Notes: generated from the sequence alone by a model not told the origin. A stretch of DNA of 64,000 bases from FEN-1297 sp963843605 (GCA_963843605.1 CAWJLA010000002.1:620001-684000); one strand, 5' to 3'; counted from the first letter of the stretch, positions 36,068-45,803 are shown. Numbers and translations are program-made.

Positions 36068-36098
36068 TTACTTTATTTTATTTGTTTAGTTATCTTTG
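36068..36098 (+). promoter_or_regulatory. candidate promoter of the NtrB-like kinase gene
   Basis: TATCTTTG (36091-36098) matches TAnnTTTG exactly, with a T-rich -35 region (TTACTT) 17 bases upstream. It is 45 bases before ATG 36144. Confidence 0.45.
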
Positions 36099-36143
36099 CA
36101 TGTGTTTTATAGAATATAAGGATTAAACAGGCAAAGACGGCAA

Positions 36144-37583
36144 ATGAATAATAATATAAAGTTCGATTTTAATTTATTCGAAAGTTTCCAGGATATGTGT
36201 TTCATTACATCGGCTACGGGAAAAATTTTGTCTCTTAATAAAGCCGTCTATGAAACATTTAAAGTTACTCCCGGCAACTTAATCGGTGAAAGTTTCTTTG
36301 ATATTTTGGAGCCTTCTTTTATCGCAAAAACCAGGATTTTATTTACGAATTGTATAGAAGAAGGAAAAAGCGAAAACCTTTACACAAAATTCAAATCAGG
36401 CGGAAAAATTTTTGACGTAAACCTTCTGTTTGTTCCTTATTCTTTAAATGAAAAAGAAGGTCAACTTAACGATTGTTTTATTGTAGCGAAAGATATCACT
36501 GATCAGAGATTAAAAGAAATAGAATTGATGAGGTTTTACTATGTAGCTCAAAATACGGTTAATCCGGTTCAGATAACCGATCTGCAGGGTAAGATGGTTT
36601 ATGTGAATCCGGCTTTTATGGAAGCGAGCGGATACAGCAAAGAAGATCTCATTGGTAAAAATCCGAATATTTTCAGTAGCGGAAAGCATTCCAAAAAATT
36701 TTGGTCAAAAATGTGGAATACTATTATTAATGGAAAAGTATGGGTCGGAGAGGTTGAAAATAAAAGAAAAGAAGGCGAGCCGTTCTATACCCAGTTATTA
36801 ATTTCGCCAATATTGGATCATGAAGGCAAGGTAACGGGATTTTTCGGAATACACAGAGATTTATCCGAAAAAAAACTTCTGGAAAAACAGCTGATACACA
36901 CGCAGAAAATGGAAAGCATAGGTACGCTGGCTGCCGGGGTCGCTCATGAAGTAGGCAATCCTTTAGCTTCAATATCGGCACTCGTACAGGTTGTTCAGAG
37001 ATCTACATCAGATGAATTTGCGAAAGAAAGACTCGAATTAATTAAGAAACAAGTCACGCGTATATCAAAAATAATTAGAGATTTGGTAGATTTTTCGAGA
37101 CCTTCGAATTACGAGCTTCAGCTTACGGATATTAACCAGAATATTATTGAAGCCGTAGAAATTGTAAAGGTTGGCGCTAAAGCCAAGGATATACTGTTCG
37201 ATCTTGATCTGAATGAAAAAATCCCCCTTTTGCCTTTAATATCGGATCAGATTCAGCAGATATTTGTAAATATTCTACTTAATGCAGTCGACGCAATTGC
37301 GGAAAAAGAAGATTCACATAAGGTCAAAAAGATTACAACTAAATCGGAAATAAGCGAAGAAAATGTAATAATTGTATTCTCCGATACCGGAAAAGGAATA
37401 CCGGATGAAAACTTATCCAAAGTTTTTGAGCCGTTTTATACAACTAAAAAAGAAGGAAAAGGTACGGGTTTGGGCTTGTGGGTAAGTTATGGAATTGTGA
37501 AAAGTTTCCAAGGTGATATAAAAGTCGAAAGTAACGAAAAAAAAGGAACGACCTTTACCATCACTTTACCGATACAACCTTAA
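36144..37583 (+). CDS. PAS-PAS sensor histidine kinase, NtrB-like
   Basis: A 479-residue soluble kinase. PAS 1 covers about residues 8-125, PAS 2 about 128-250 (ITDLQGKMVYVNPAFMEASGY), then a HisKA domain with the phospho-His in GVAHEVGNPLASI near residue 271. The HATPase domain shows N and G boxes (NILLNAVDAI, DTGKGIPDENLSKVFEPFY, GTGLGLWVSYGI). No transmembrane segment, so it senses an internal signal. It is followed after 15 bases by an NtrC-type regulator, its certain partner. Signal unknown. Confidence 0.93.
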   Translation: MNNNIKFDFNLFESFQDMCFITSATGKILSLNKAVYETFKVTPGNLIGESFFDILEPSFIAKTRILFTNCIEEGKSENLYTKFKSGGKIFDVNLLFVPYSLNEKEGQLNDCFIVAKDITDQRLKEIELMRFYYVAQNTVNPVQITDLQGKMVYVNPAFMEASGYSKEDLIGKNPNIFSSGKHSKKFWSKMWNTIINGKVWVGEVENKRKEGEPFYTQLLISPILDHEGKVTGFFGIHRDLSEKKLLEKQLIHTQKMESIGTLAAGVAHEVGNPLASISALVQVVQRSTSDEFAKERLELIKKQVTRISKIIRDLVDFSRPSNYELQLTDINQNIIEAVEIVKVGAKAKDILFDLDLNEKIPLLPLISDQIQQIFVNILLNAVDAIAEKEDSHKVKKITTKSEISEENVIIVFSDTGKGIPDENLSKVFEPFYTTKKEGKGTGLGLWVSYGIVKSFQGDIKVESNEKKGTTFTITLPIQP

Positions 37584-37598
37584 AATAGAGGACTAAAA

Positions 37599-38954
37599 AT
37601 GCCGGAAAGAATTTTAGTAGTTGACGATGAAGATATAATAAGAGAGTCACTTACCTTCGTTCTAAAAAAAGAGGGGTATTTTGTCGAAGAAGCCGAAAAC
37701 GGGCGGGTTGCCTATAATAAGCTTATGGAAGAAGCATTTGATCTTGTAATAACCGACCTTGAGATGCCGGAAATGAAGGGAATCGAACTGCTGGAAGAGA
37801 TAAAAAAATTAAATATCCAGACATCGGTCATTATTATTACTGCTTTCGGTTCTTTGGATACCGCTATCTGCGCATTAAGAACCGGCGCAAGCGACTATTT
37901 ACTAAAGCCTGTGGAATTCGATGAACTATTAATAAAAATAAAAAGACTTTTCGAGGTCAAAAACTTACTGCTTGAAAATAGACTCCTCAGAAAAGAAGTA
38001 CAACGTAATTTTGATTTTGAAAATATTGTGGGTAAAAGTCCGGAAATCAAAAAGATTTACGAAATCATCTCTACTGTAGCTGAAACGGATACTACGGTTT
38101 TAATTACCGGAAAGAGCGGCACCGGAAAAGAATTAGTTGCACGAGCTCTCCATTACAACAGCAAGCGGAAAAACAAACCTTTAATTGCGGTTAACTGCGG
38201 CTCTATAACCGAAAATTTGATAGAAAGCGAGCTCTTCGGACATAAACGCGGAGCATTTACGGGAGCTATCTCGGATAAAGAAGGTCTTGTAAAAGCAGCA
38301 GACGGGGGTACCCTTTTTCTTGATGAGATCAGCGAGCTGCCTCTCCAATTACAGGTAAAATTACTGCGTGTGCTGCAGGAAAAGGAGTTCACTCCCGTAG
38401 GCTCAACAGTATCGATGACGGTCAATGTAAGATTTCTTTCTTCAACCAATAGAGACCTAAAAGAAGAAGTAGCTGCGGGCAGATTCCGTGAAGATCTTTA
38501 TTATCGATTAAATATTGTAGAAATTCACCTACCTTCTCTTAAAGACCGTGAAGAAGACATACCTCTACTTGCCGATCATTTTCTGGATAAGTACAGAAAA
38601 GAGATGAACAGAAATATCAAGGGAATTGATCCGGAAGCAATGAGAGCTCTGATGGCTTATGAATGGAAAGGTGAAATCAGAGAGCTTGAAAATATCCTTG
38701 AACGTTCGGTAATCTTCTGTAAAGATGAGTTTATAACTATTAAGGATCTTCCCCAGATATTCAGTTCCAAAACCGGAGTAGCTGATTTCTCCAAGATGGG
38801 CTCTCTTGAAGACTCCGTCAGAAAATTTGAAAGAGATTATATTTTTAAAGTACTCGAAAACAATAATTTCGATAAAGAAAAAACATCCGAAATTTTAAAA
38901 GTCGGATTATCTACTTTGTATAGAAAGCTGAAAGAATTAGATATCAAGGCTTAG
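37599..38954 (+). CDS. NtrC-family sigma-54-dependent response regulator
   Basis: A 451-residue activator. Receiver 1-120 (DDED near residue 9, phosphoacceptor in LVITDLEMPE, YLLKPVE); AAA+ domain about 140-380 with Walker A GKSGTGKELVARA, the sigma-54 contact motif GAFTGA, and Walker B GGTLFLDEISEL; C-terminal helix-turn-helix ending TSEILKVGLSTLYRKLKEL. The intact GAFTGA means it should act on sigma-54 promoters. Targets are not evident in the window. Confidence 0.95.
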   Translation: MPERILVVDDEDIIRESLTFVLKKEGYFVEEAENGRVAYNKLMEEAFDLVITDLEMPEMKGIELLEEIKKLNIQTSVIIITAFGSLDTAICALRTGASDYLLKPVEFDELLIKIKRLFEVKNLLLENRLLRKEVQRNFDFENIVGKSPEIKKIYEIISTVAETDTTVLITGKSGTGKELVARALHYNSKRKNKPLIAVNCGSITENLIESELFGHKRGAFTGAISDKEGLVKAADGGTLFLDEISELPLQLQVKLLRVLQEKEFTPVGSTVSMTVNVRFLSSTNRDLKEEVAAGRFREDLYYRLNIVEIHLPSLKDREEDIPLLADHFLDKYRKEMNRNIKGIDPEAMRALMAYEWKGEIRELENILERSVIFCKDEFITIKDLPQIFSSKTGVADFSKMGSLEDSVRKFERDYIFKVLENNNFDKEKTSEILKVGLSTLYRKLKELDIKA

Positions 38955-38999
38955 TTACAAAAAAAATGATAAAACGATCTATTTTCTCATTTTTTGTAA
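38955..38999 (+). terminator. AT-rich bidirectional terminator
   Basis: Starting right after the NtrC-like stop, TTACAAAAAA...TGATAAAA (38955-38974) pairs with ATTTTCTCATTTTTTGTAA (38981-38999) around a 6-base loop. Runs of A and T on both arms suit termination in either direction. Confidence 0.7.
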
Positions 39000-39198
39000 T
39001 CCGGAACCGGTACTTTTTCAGATACGGGAAGCAGCATCTTTTTTTTAACTAGAATCAACCTCTCTAAGCATTTATTTAATCGATTTTTTACAAAAATCGA
39101 ATCTTGCCGCAGTTCAGCATAAAATCAATACTTGGCATACAATTAGAATAACCGTTATTTACGACAATCTGTGAATAATACTATTCCATAATATCAAA

Positions 39199-39552
39199 AT
39201 GAAAAATATACTAGTATATAGTTCGGATTCAAATATTTGCCTTAGCCTTTTAATGTATTGGCAGAATGACTTTAATGTTACAACCACTACAAGTTTGGAG
39301 GTGCTGAGATTAGTTGCTTTTAAATTTGACTTTGATATGATAATTATGGATACTGATCCTTCAGTTAAGGTGGAAAATTTTTGCCGTGATCTTAGAGTAA
39401 AAAATTCTCAAGTTCCACTCGTTCTCTCTTTTGTGTATCAGCAGAACAGTAAAAAATTCGACGACAATATTCGTAAATACACCAAGACTATATTCTATAA
39501 ACCGTTCGACTTAAATGAAGTAACAAAACATCTTTCTGCGCTTATAGTCTAG
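39199..39552 (+). CDS. stand-alone receiver-domain protein
   Basis: A 117-residue CheY-like domain. The phosphoacceptor D51 (MIIMDTDPS), S77 and K101 (FYKPFD) are kept, but the usual N-terminal acidic pair is reduced to one, D10 in SSDS. No output domain. The spacing to the NtrB/NtrC pair and to UspA suggests a small signalling cluster. Weakened Mg binding could alter its phosphorylation; inference. Confidence 0.75.
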   Translation: MKNILVYSSDSNICLSLLMYWQNDFNVTTTTSLEVLRLVAFKFDFDMIIMDTDPSVKVENFCRDLRVKNSQVPLVLSFVYQQNSKKFDDNIRKYTKTIFYKPFDLNEVTKHLSALIV

Positions 39553-39581
39553 AATGCTTCAACATAAAATAGGAGGCACAA

Positions 39582-40082
39582 ATGATTAATTATAAAAACA
39601 TTTTGGTGCCGACGGATTTTTCCGATAACTCAATTCAAGCTCTTGAATTCGCCTGTGTATTAGCCCGGCAAAGTAAATCTGTACTTCATATAATGCATGT
39701 TATAGAGCCTGTACTTCAATCATTCCGTTCGGCAGATGGTTTTCATCAAGCAAGATTCGATCAATCCCGGCTTCTTGATGCTGAAGAAGAAATGCGAAGG
39801 TTTTTAAGCAATATTTCTATGAAAGATCTTCAAATTATCGAAACTTTGAATTCCGGTAAACCTCATGAACAAATATTACTCTATTCGCGAAAAGCAAACA
39901 TAGATTTAATTATAATTGCCTCCCACGGATGGACAGGATTAACACATCTTATTACCGGAAATGTTGCGAATAAAGTAATGCGGTATTCAGATATTCAGAC
40001 AATTTGTGTTAAGACTAATAACCTGATGATGAAAGAAGCCCGTAACCATAAAACTTCTTTTGCAGAAAACTGGGTAGGCTAA
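39582..40082 (+). CDS. universal stress protein, UspA family
   Basis: A 166-residue single-domain Usp. The N-terminus YKNILVPTDFSDNSIQALEF and the ATP-binding ASHGWTGLTHLITGNVANKV (about 125-144) are diagnostic; the Gly spacing fits the nucleotide-binding subgroup. An AGGAGG site lies 7 bases before ATG 39582. It follows the lone receiver by 29 bases, so the two are probably co-transcribed. Confidence 0.92.
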   Translation: MINYKNILVPTDFSDNSIQALEFACVLARQSKSVLHIMHVIEPVLQSFRSADGFHQARFDQSRLLDAEEEMRRFLSNISMKDLQIIETLNSGKPHEQILLYSRKANIDLIIIASHGWTGLTHLITGNVANKVMRYSDIQTICVKTNNLMMKEARNHKTSFAENWVG

Positions 40083-40205
40083 TTATTTTCGTTAATTTAA
40101 TCTGAAGATTTTGAGAATTGAATTCTTTAGGGATTTTTTGCGTCTACCTCTAACAACTCATTAAAAAAATCTTTATTATAAGCCGCATTTTTATGAGGTT
40201 GTTTT

Positions 40206-40637
40206 ATGAAAAATGTTGATCCCTCCGAATTACAAATAAGCACGGACAAAACCTTGCTTGATAAAAATATTATTTTTTCATTCCTATCTTCTTCATACTG
40301 GGCCTATAACAGACCTAAAGAGGTTATACAGAAATCACTGGATAATTCTTTGTGTTTCGGACTATACTACAAAAACGCGCAAATCGGATTTGCAAGAGTA
40401 GTTACGGATTATTCGATATTTGCATATTTAGCCGATGTATTTGTTTTAGAGAAATTCAGAGGAAACGGAGCCGGAGCAATACTGATCAATTCAATCTTAC
40501 ATTATCCGGGATTAAAGGATGTAAAAAAATGGATGCTTGCAACAAAGGATGCACATTCATTTTATGAGAAATCCGGTTTTAAAAGTTTAAAGGATCCTTT
40601 GAAGTATATGGAATACACTCCATCCAAAAATATTTAG
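40206..40637 (+). CDS. GNAT-family N-acetyltransferase
   Basis: A 143-residue acetyltransferase with ADVFVLEKFRGNGAGAILIN (about residues 76-95), where RGNGAG is the acetyl-CoA loop, and AHSFYEKSGF at the C-terminal strand. The substrate is unknown; small stand-alone members of this type often act on amines or antibiotics. GAGG lies about 9 bases before the ATG. It converges on the Nudix gene, with only 5 bases between stop codons and no terminator visible. Confidence 0.85.
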   Translation: MKNVDPSELQISTDKTLLDKNIIFSFLSSSYWAYNRPKEVIQKSLDNSLCFGLYYKNAQIGFARVVTDYSIFAYLADVFVLEKFRGNGAGAILINSILHYPGLKDVKKWMLATKDAHSFYEKSGFKSLKDPLKYMEYTPSKNI

Positions 40638-40642
40638 AAGCT

Positions 40643-41263
40643 CTAATCAAAATCAGCCGGTAAATCGGGATTTTTTTGCATATAGAAAAATCTGGCAATC
40701 TGTTTCTTCGTAACCCTTGCCTTAGATAAATGAGGGATATTTTCTTCGTCGAAAAAATCAACCTCATCTGTCTCAATACTTGTTTGCTTTCGTCCACCTA
40801 TTAAATTACATAAGAAAAAAAGTTTATATACATGAAACGGGTACGGAGGTACATGCCCCTGTTTTACTCTGTCGAGGACTGCTAATATCTTAGAGACTTT
40901 CACATTAAAACCGGATTCTTCCAGCACTTCTCTTTCCACCGTTGAACTTGGTGTTTCATTGGGATCTGCCCATCCCCCGGGCAATGTCCATCCGCCGTCC
41001 GATTTCTCTCTAACCAATAATATTTTAGCATCTTTAAAAATCACTCCCCTTACATCTACTTTGGGAGTTGCATGCCCTTCCTGCATTTTGAACAGGTCTT
41101 TGATAAACGAGAAGTCCGTCCCTGAATTAGAGGCCATAATTTCGGCAGCTATTTCGCTTATGCGGTTAAATCGCTGTATGTCAAAAACATTTTCTGAATA
41201 ATGAAGTCCGTCCTGAGATAATGCCTGCAATTCTTTTGCCCATTCAAGCCATTTGGGTTCCAT
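40643..41263 (-). CDS. Nudix hydrolase with N-terminal helical domain
   Basis: A 206-residue protein. The first ~65 residues form the helical extension of ADP-ribose-pyrophosphatase-like Nudix proteins (WLEWAKELQALSQDGLHYSE). The Nudix box spans about residues 102-124 with GWADPNETPSSTVEREVLEE, containing the metal-binding REVLEE core. Likely substrates are nucleoside diphosphate derivatives. No operon partner. Confidence 0.88.
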   Translation of the reverse strand: MEPKWLEWAKELQALSQDGLHYSENVFDIQRFNRISEIAAEIMASNSGTDFSFIKDLFKMQEGHATPKVDVRGVIFKDAKILLVREKSDGGWTLPGGWADPNETPSSTVEREVLEESGFNVKVSKILAVLDRVKQGHVPPYPFHVYKLFFLCNLIGGRKQTSIETDEVDFFDEENIPHLSKARVTKKQIARFFYMQKNPDLPADFD

Positions 41264-41466
41264 TTGTAATCCATCGTATTAATAAAAAATGTTCTTCAAT
41301 ATATAAATAAAAACTATTTCACGGAAAGGAATATTCGGCGAAAAAGTAATTTGAATATAATTTTCCACAGAAAGCGGCAGTGCTCGAACACGGCATTCTT
41401 GAGGCCATGTTTAGGTTAATGAACGCTTAATCGGATTCGTGAAATCCAAAATTTTATCGGGTCAGG

Positions 41467-41496
41467 TAAAACCCGGATAGTTAGAATACCCGGGTT
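41467..41496 (-). terminator. terminator of the Gld-like ABC cassette
   Basis: On the minus strand AACCCGG (41496-41490 side) pairs with CCGGGTT (41476-41470 side) around a 13-base loop, followed by TTTT. It lies 8 bases beyond the stop of the DUF4340 gene. Confidence 0.7.
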
Positions 41497-41503
41497 ATAA
41501 ATA

Positions 41504-42454
41504 TTAAGATTTATGTTTCACTTTTACGAAGAAATGTTTTTTATTCATAAATATAGAATGCCAGAAGTTATTCTTTTTTCCGTCAAAATATGAATGCGGA
41601 TTTTGAGATGAATGCAGTATAATTTGTGAAGGGTCCTCGTAAGCCGAAATAATTACCGGTGCAGCCGATTTGCTTTCGATAGTAAGGGTAAAACTAGCTT
41701 TATTCAGCAAAGACTCACTCGGGTTATCTATAAAATCAGAACTGGTTTTCTGGGATAGAGTTCGTAAGAAATCCACTGTCTCTAAAGAATCGGTTAACCT
41801 GCCGTTAATCTGCCATTTATTTTTTCCTTTTATCAGCACAAAAGAGCTGTCTCCGGGATATGTAAATGTAAGTTTATCCCAATCATTAAAATCACTGTTT
41901 ATTAAATGATTATCTCTAAAATAGTTTGCACCGTGGTTAAAAGTAAAATCTAAAAATCCGTTGGTTGTATATACATTATTATCACCGTTAACTCTTACAT
42001 AAGATAACATAGTTCTGGGTCTTTCAAAAGCAAATTTGCCAATAATCAGATCGGCCACTTTATCACTACCTTGAAAAACACTTACCCTGGTGCCGGTTGA
42101 ATCAACCTGATAATCCTTCCAGCTCTGTTGTTCCGATGATGCCACTCCCGACGGTTTAATCTCTAATAACGAAGAGAATAAATTTTGAATTTTATTTCCG
42201 GGCACCTCGGCAGACCGGTTACCGTTTAATTCGACATTCCAGTTATTTCCGGTTTTATATAATTTCACTTCTCGGTGATTTATAGACCGCGGGTAAATAT
42301 AAACCGCAGTTACTTTTGAAGTATCAATTGTAACAAGATCTTTCCGGAACGATCTTTCTCCGTGATTTGCGTCGTAGATCATAAATGCCGCCACAATCAG
42401 AAGTAGAATTCCGAAAACTATTCCAAGTGATTTGATAGATAATTTATTGAACAT
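41504..42454 (-). CDS. DUF4340 membrane-anchored protein
   Basis: A 316-residue protein with one N-terminal transmembrane helix (residues about 9-27) and a periplasmic beta-rich body containing two repeats typical of DUF4340, including WQINGRLTDSLETVDFLRTL. It overlaps the GldG-like gene by 11 bases and is the last gene of a four-gene ABC cassette. DUF4340 proteins habitually accompany GldG-type auxiliary proteins. Function unknown. Confidence 0.82.
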   Translation of the reverse strand: MFNKLSIKSLGIVFGILLLIVAAFMIYDANHGERSFRKDLVTIDTSKVTAVYIYPRSINHREVKLYKTGNNWNVELNGNRSAEVPGNKIQNLFSSLLEIKPSGVASSEQQSWKDYQVDSTGTRVSVFQGSDKVADLIIGKFAFERPRTMLSYVRVNGDNNVYTTNGFLDFTFNHGANYFRDNHLINSDFNDWDKLTFTYPGDSSFVLIKGKNKWQINGRLTDSLETVDFLRTLSQKTSSDFIDNPSESLLNKASFTLTIESKSAAPVIISAYEDPSQIILHSSQNPHSYFDGKKNNFWHSIFMNKKHFFVKVKHKS

Positions 42455-43970
42455 AATCTTCGTTCATCCATTTATTTCTTAATCTTTTTCTTCTTTGATA
42501 TCTGAACATACCGTATGCCAGGATAAGAAAGATCGGCAATAAAAAGTTTAAATATTTTACGAGAGTTTTTGTACCCTCTTCAATGTTAGCGTTCAACGGT
42601 CTGTTCGTAACGTTTTTAGTTCTTAAAGCAATCAGCCCGGTATCATCAGAAAGCCAGTCAATTGCATTGGCCATTAAACTCACATTATCCGGTTCAAGCC
42701 TTTTTGCATTTTGTCCGCTTCCGTTTACGGCAAAATCACCTTCACCGAAGACAACCATTTTAGAATAAGTATCTCCTACAATATTTCCGGATACGGCTAC
42801 CGCAACCGGTAACGAAGATTTTGTAAAGTCTGCCGAAGCCCACTGTTTCATTACCTGGAAATAAACCGGCGGTGTTTCAGTATTGCTGTGTTTGGAAGTT
42901 GCCGCCAAAGTAACAATTTTAACCGATTTATTTTTTTGCGAATATTTAATCGGGCTCGCAAAAGGCATTAGCACTGACTCAAGACCGTGAGTGATCGGAT
43001 GATCGGCAAAGTTTTGAATAACAGGCAGGTAAGGGAATCTAACCGGAGTACTCATTACAAAACTTCCCTGCTGCTGTCTGAGCATAACACTGCCGCAATT
43101 TGCATCCACGATAAATTCACCCTCTACGTTTATGCCTTTATCTTTGAGCCAATCGTTCAAACCTGTATACTGAGTTGAGCCGGAATAACTTTGCAGATTT
43201 TCTTTCACGCGGTTTAACGCAACCAATATCCTTCCGCCGCTCCCGAGATAATTATCGAGTTGTTTTCTGTAGGCAGGGGCAATAGTATCTGTCGGCGCCA
43301 AAACGACTAAAGTTTTAATATCCTGCGGAATAACTGCGGTATCATTAAACTTATAAGTACTTACATCGTAAAGAATATTAAGTTGTTGGCTCAACTGGGG
43401 CAATTCGGAAAGCTGCGGTTCGCCGTTGCCTTCGAGAAAAGCGATCTTAGTTTTCTGTTTTAATGAAAGTTTTTTAATCGTAGAAGATAGGGCATATTCC
43501 ATTGCAGCGCCCGGCTGAATAAAAGGAATAATTTCTGTCTTTCCGTCGTACTGAAGAACGGCTCCCAGATAGGCACGCTGCTGCTTCATTTGATCCCGTT
43601 CCCTCACATTGATCATAATCGGTGATATTCCTGCCTGCTGGGCTTTCTGTTCTGTTTCCTGATCCTTGTTGGGATCGACAAAATCATAAACGACTTTACC
43701 GTCGGAAGCATTGTTATATTCTATCAGCATATCCCTGAAGTCGCTTCTCACTGTTGCAATATTAGGTGGCAAATTTTCGGAAAAATATGCCGTAACCGTA
43801 ACTGTTCCGTCCAGCGAATGCAATATGTTATCAGTAGCCTTGCTTAGAGTATATTGATGACCTTGAGTAAAATCAAGCCTGACAAAAAATCTGTCGGCAA
43901 CAATATTTATTAATAAAATAATTCCGAAGATCAGAATTAAACCGGTAATAATTTTGTTTTTTGTTAGCAT
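42444..43970 (-). CDS. GldG-like ABC auxiliary protein
   Basis: A 508-residue protein: an N-terminal TM helix (about 9-28), a large periplasmic ABC_transp_aux domain (VTVTAYFSENLPPNIATVRS near residue 58), and a C-terminal TM helix (YLNFLLPIFLILAYGMF) followed by a basic tail. It starts 5 bases after the permease gene. In gliding Bacteroidota the homologue GldG works with GldA/GldF; similar cassettes also occur in non-gliding bacteria. Confidence 0.88.
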   Translation of the reverse strand: MLTKNKIITGLILIFGIILLINIVADRFFVRLDFTQGHQYTLSKATDNILHSLDGTVTVTAYFSENLPPNIATVRSDFRDMLIEYNNASDGKVVYDFVDPNKDQETEQKAQQAGISPIMINVRERDQMKQQRAYLGAVLQYDGKTEIIPFIQPGAAMEYALSSTIKKLSLKQKTKIAFLEGNGEPQLSELPQLSQQLNILYDVSTYKFNDTAVIPQDIKTLVVLAPTDTIAPAYRKQLDNYLGSGGRILVALNRVKENLQSYSGSTQYTGLNDWLKDKGINVEGEFIVDANCGSVMLRQQQGSFVMSTPVRFPYLPVIQNFADHPITHGLESVLMPFASPIKYSQKNKSVKIVTLAATSKHSNTETPPVYFQVMKQWASADFTKSSLPVAVAVSGNIVGDTYSKMVVFGEGDFAVNGSGQNAKRLEPDNVSLMANAIDWLSDDTGLIALRTKNVTNRPLNANIEEGTKTLVKYLNFLLPIFLILAYGMFRYQRRKRLRNKWMNEDYVQ

Positions 43971-43975
43971 CTTGT

Positions 43976-44701
43976 TTATTCGACAATATTTCTTTTTGAT
44001 AAAGATGATTCGGCTAAAAGTAATCCTAATAACGAAAGGCTTAAGAAGTAAATTACATCTTTACTGTCTACAACCCCGCGTGAAATAGATTCGAAATGGG
44101 TAGATAGGCTTAAATAACTTAGAATACCTCCCAACAGCCCTGTTAGGTTAGCTGATAAAGCATCAAAGATTATAAGGAAAAATGCTCCAATAAATAAAGA
44201 CATCAGGAATGCCACTATCTGATTATTGGAGATACTGCTGGTAAACAATCCGATGCTTATATAAACCATACTTAGCAGAATTAATCCGAGATACCCGCAC
44301 ACAACTGCACCGCTGTCTATTGGTCCCATAGCTGCGACGCTTATATAATAAGGAAGAGTTAATGCTAATGCGGTTATAATTAAAAGGAGGCATGCAAGGA
44401 ATTTTCCCAGTATTACCTGCCAGTCGGTTACGGCTTTCGTCAACAGCAATTCGATAGTACCGGTCTTATTTTCTTCAGCCAGCATTCTCATTGTTAATGC
44501 GGGAGTAAAGAAAAACAAAGTCCAGTACGCTATTGAAAAGAAAGGCTGCAGCGTAGCTTGACCTACAAAAAAAATATCGGAACCGTAAAGCCATGTAAAG
44601 AACCCGCTCAACCCTAGAAATAATACGATAAGAATGTACGCGGTCAGCGAATCAAAAAAGGTTTGCAGTTCCCTGAGTGTGATAGTCCAAATTTTATTCA
44701 T
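43976..44701 (-). CDS. ABC-2 type permease, GldF-like
   Basis: A 241-residue inner-membrane protein with six hydrophobic spans; the conserved segment MLAEENKTGTIELLLTKAVT (near residue 78) is typical of ABC-2/GldF permeases. The start overlaps the ATPase gene by four bases. It forms the membrane channel for the ATPase encoded upstream. Substrate unknown. Confidence 0.88.
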   Translation of the reverse strand: MNKIWTITLRELQTFFDSLTAYILIVLFLGLSGFFTWLYGSDIFFVGQATLQPFFSIAYWTLFFFTPALTMRMLAEENKTGTIELLLTKAVTDWQVILGKFLACLLLIITALALTLPYYISVAAMGPIDSGAVVCGYLGLILLSMVYISIGLFTSSISNNQIVAFLMSLFIGAFFLIIFDALSANLTGLLGGILSYLSLSTHFESISRGVVDSKDVIYFLSLSLLGLLLAESSLSKRNIVE

Positions 44702-45639
44702 TTTACGTAATCGGTTGTTAGTTCTCTAAAAATATCTTCAAGTTTTGTTTCTATGGGCGTCATTTCGGTCAGCACCCATTTTTTCTGAACACATAAGTTA
44801 AAAATTTCCCGTCTTGATGATTCACCGGGCTTGCTTTGAACAAGAAACGAATTTTGTAAATCGGTTATAGGGTCAACAACATTTACCGACTGAACTGTCT
44901 TCAATCCGTCAAATAGTTCGTCATTATTGCCGGCATCGGATATTTGAATTCGCAACACTTCATTACCCTGAGCTTGTTTGCGCAATGTGCCGGGTGTACC
45001 GTCTGCAACGATTTTACCTTTGTTGATAATTAAAATTCTGTCGCAAGTAGCTTCAACTTCCGGCAGAATATGGGTGCTTAGAATTACTGTTTTTGCTTTT
45101 CCTAATTGACGAATTAATTTCCTGATTTCGATGATCTGGTTCGGGTCCAGTCCGGTGGTAGGTTCATCCAGAATCAGAATTTCAGGATCGTGAATCATTG
45201 CTTGTGCCAGTCCAACCCTTTGTTTATAGCCCTTTGAGAGCTCACCGATTTTCTTGTGTTTTTCCTCATTCAAACCGCAGACACGAACCATTTCTGCTAT
45301 TTTATTTTGCAATACATCATTACCGACTCCCTGCAGCTTTGCCATAAAAGATAAATACTCCAATACAGGCATCTCATTATACAAAGGATTGCTCTCAGGA
45401 AGATATCCGATTTTTTTCTTTATATTTTCTGAATCGGATCTTATAGAAAGATTATTAATCTTTACGTCGCCGGCAGACGGCGCCATAAAACATGTTATGA
45501 TTTTCATTGTAGTGGTTTTGCCTGCTCCGTTCGGGCCGAGAAATCCCAATATCTCACCTGTATGTACCTGGAATGAAATATCGTCTATTGCTTTCTGCGA
45601 ACCGTAAACTTTGGTTAGGTTCTCAACGTTTATATTCAT
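44698..45639 (-). CDS. ABC transporter ATPase, GldA-like
   Basis: A 313-residue ATPase with Walker A GPNGAGKTTTMKI (residues 35-47), signature LSKGYKQRVGLAQAMIHDPE, Walker B ILILDEPTTGLDPNQ and the switch histidine in LSTHILPEV. A C-terminal ~90-residue extension matches the DUF4162/GldA type. First gene of the cassette ATPase-permease-GldG-DUF4340, all coupled by overlaps or tiny gaps. Confidence 0.92.
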   Translation of the reverse strand: MNINVENLTKVYGSQKAIDDISFQVHTGEILGFLGPNGAGKTTTMKIITCFMAPSAGDVKINNLSIRSDSENIKKKIGYLPESNPLYNEMPVLEYLSFMAKLQGVGNDVLQNKIAEMVRVCGLNEEKHKKIGELSKGYKQRVGLAQAMIHDPEILILDEPTTGLDPNQIIEIRKLIRQLGKAKTVILSTHILPEVEATCDRILIINKGKIVADGTPGTLRKQAQGNEVLRIQISDAGNNDELFDGLKTVQSVNVVDPITDLQNSFLVQSKPGESSRREIFNLCVQKKWVLTEMTPIETKLEDIFRELTTDYVK

Positions 45640-45803
45640 TTTTTATTTAAATGATATTTTAGTTTGAAGTTGCTGTTCACTGTAGTAAGACAGATTTTGT
45701 TTATAAAAGAATATTATTAGACGACAAACATTCTCTTATTGTTCCCCTACTACATAACATTTTTAATTTTTTGTAAAAACTTTTATCGGGCCGGAATTAC
45801 ATA

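Larger units (their letters stand above)
35429..36143 (+). other. 715-base intergenic stretch
   Basis: No gene of credible length on either strand. It holds two long inverted repeats (35545-35583 and 35632-35682), a perfect TTCTCA/TGAGAA mini-hairpin near 35901, and the promoter candidate of the NtrB-like gene at the right end. A structured small RNA is possible. Confidence 0.5.
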
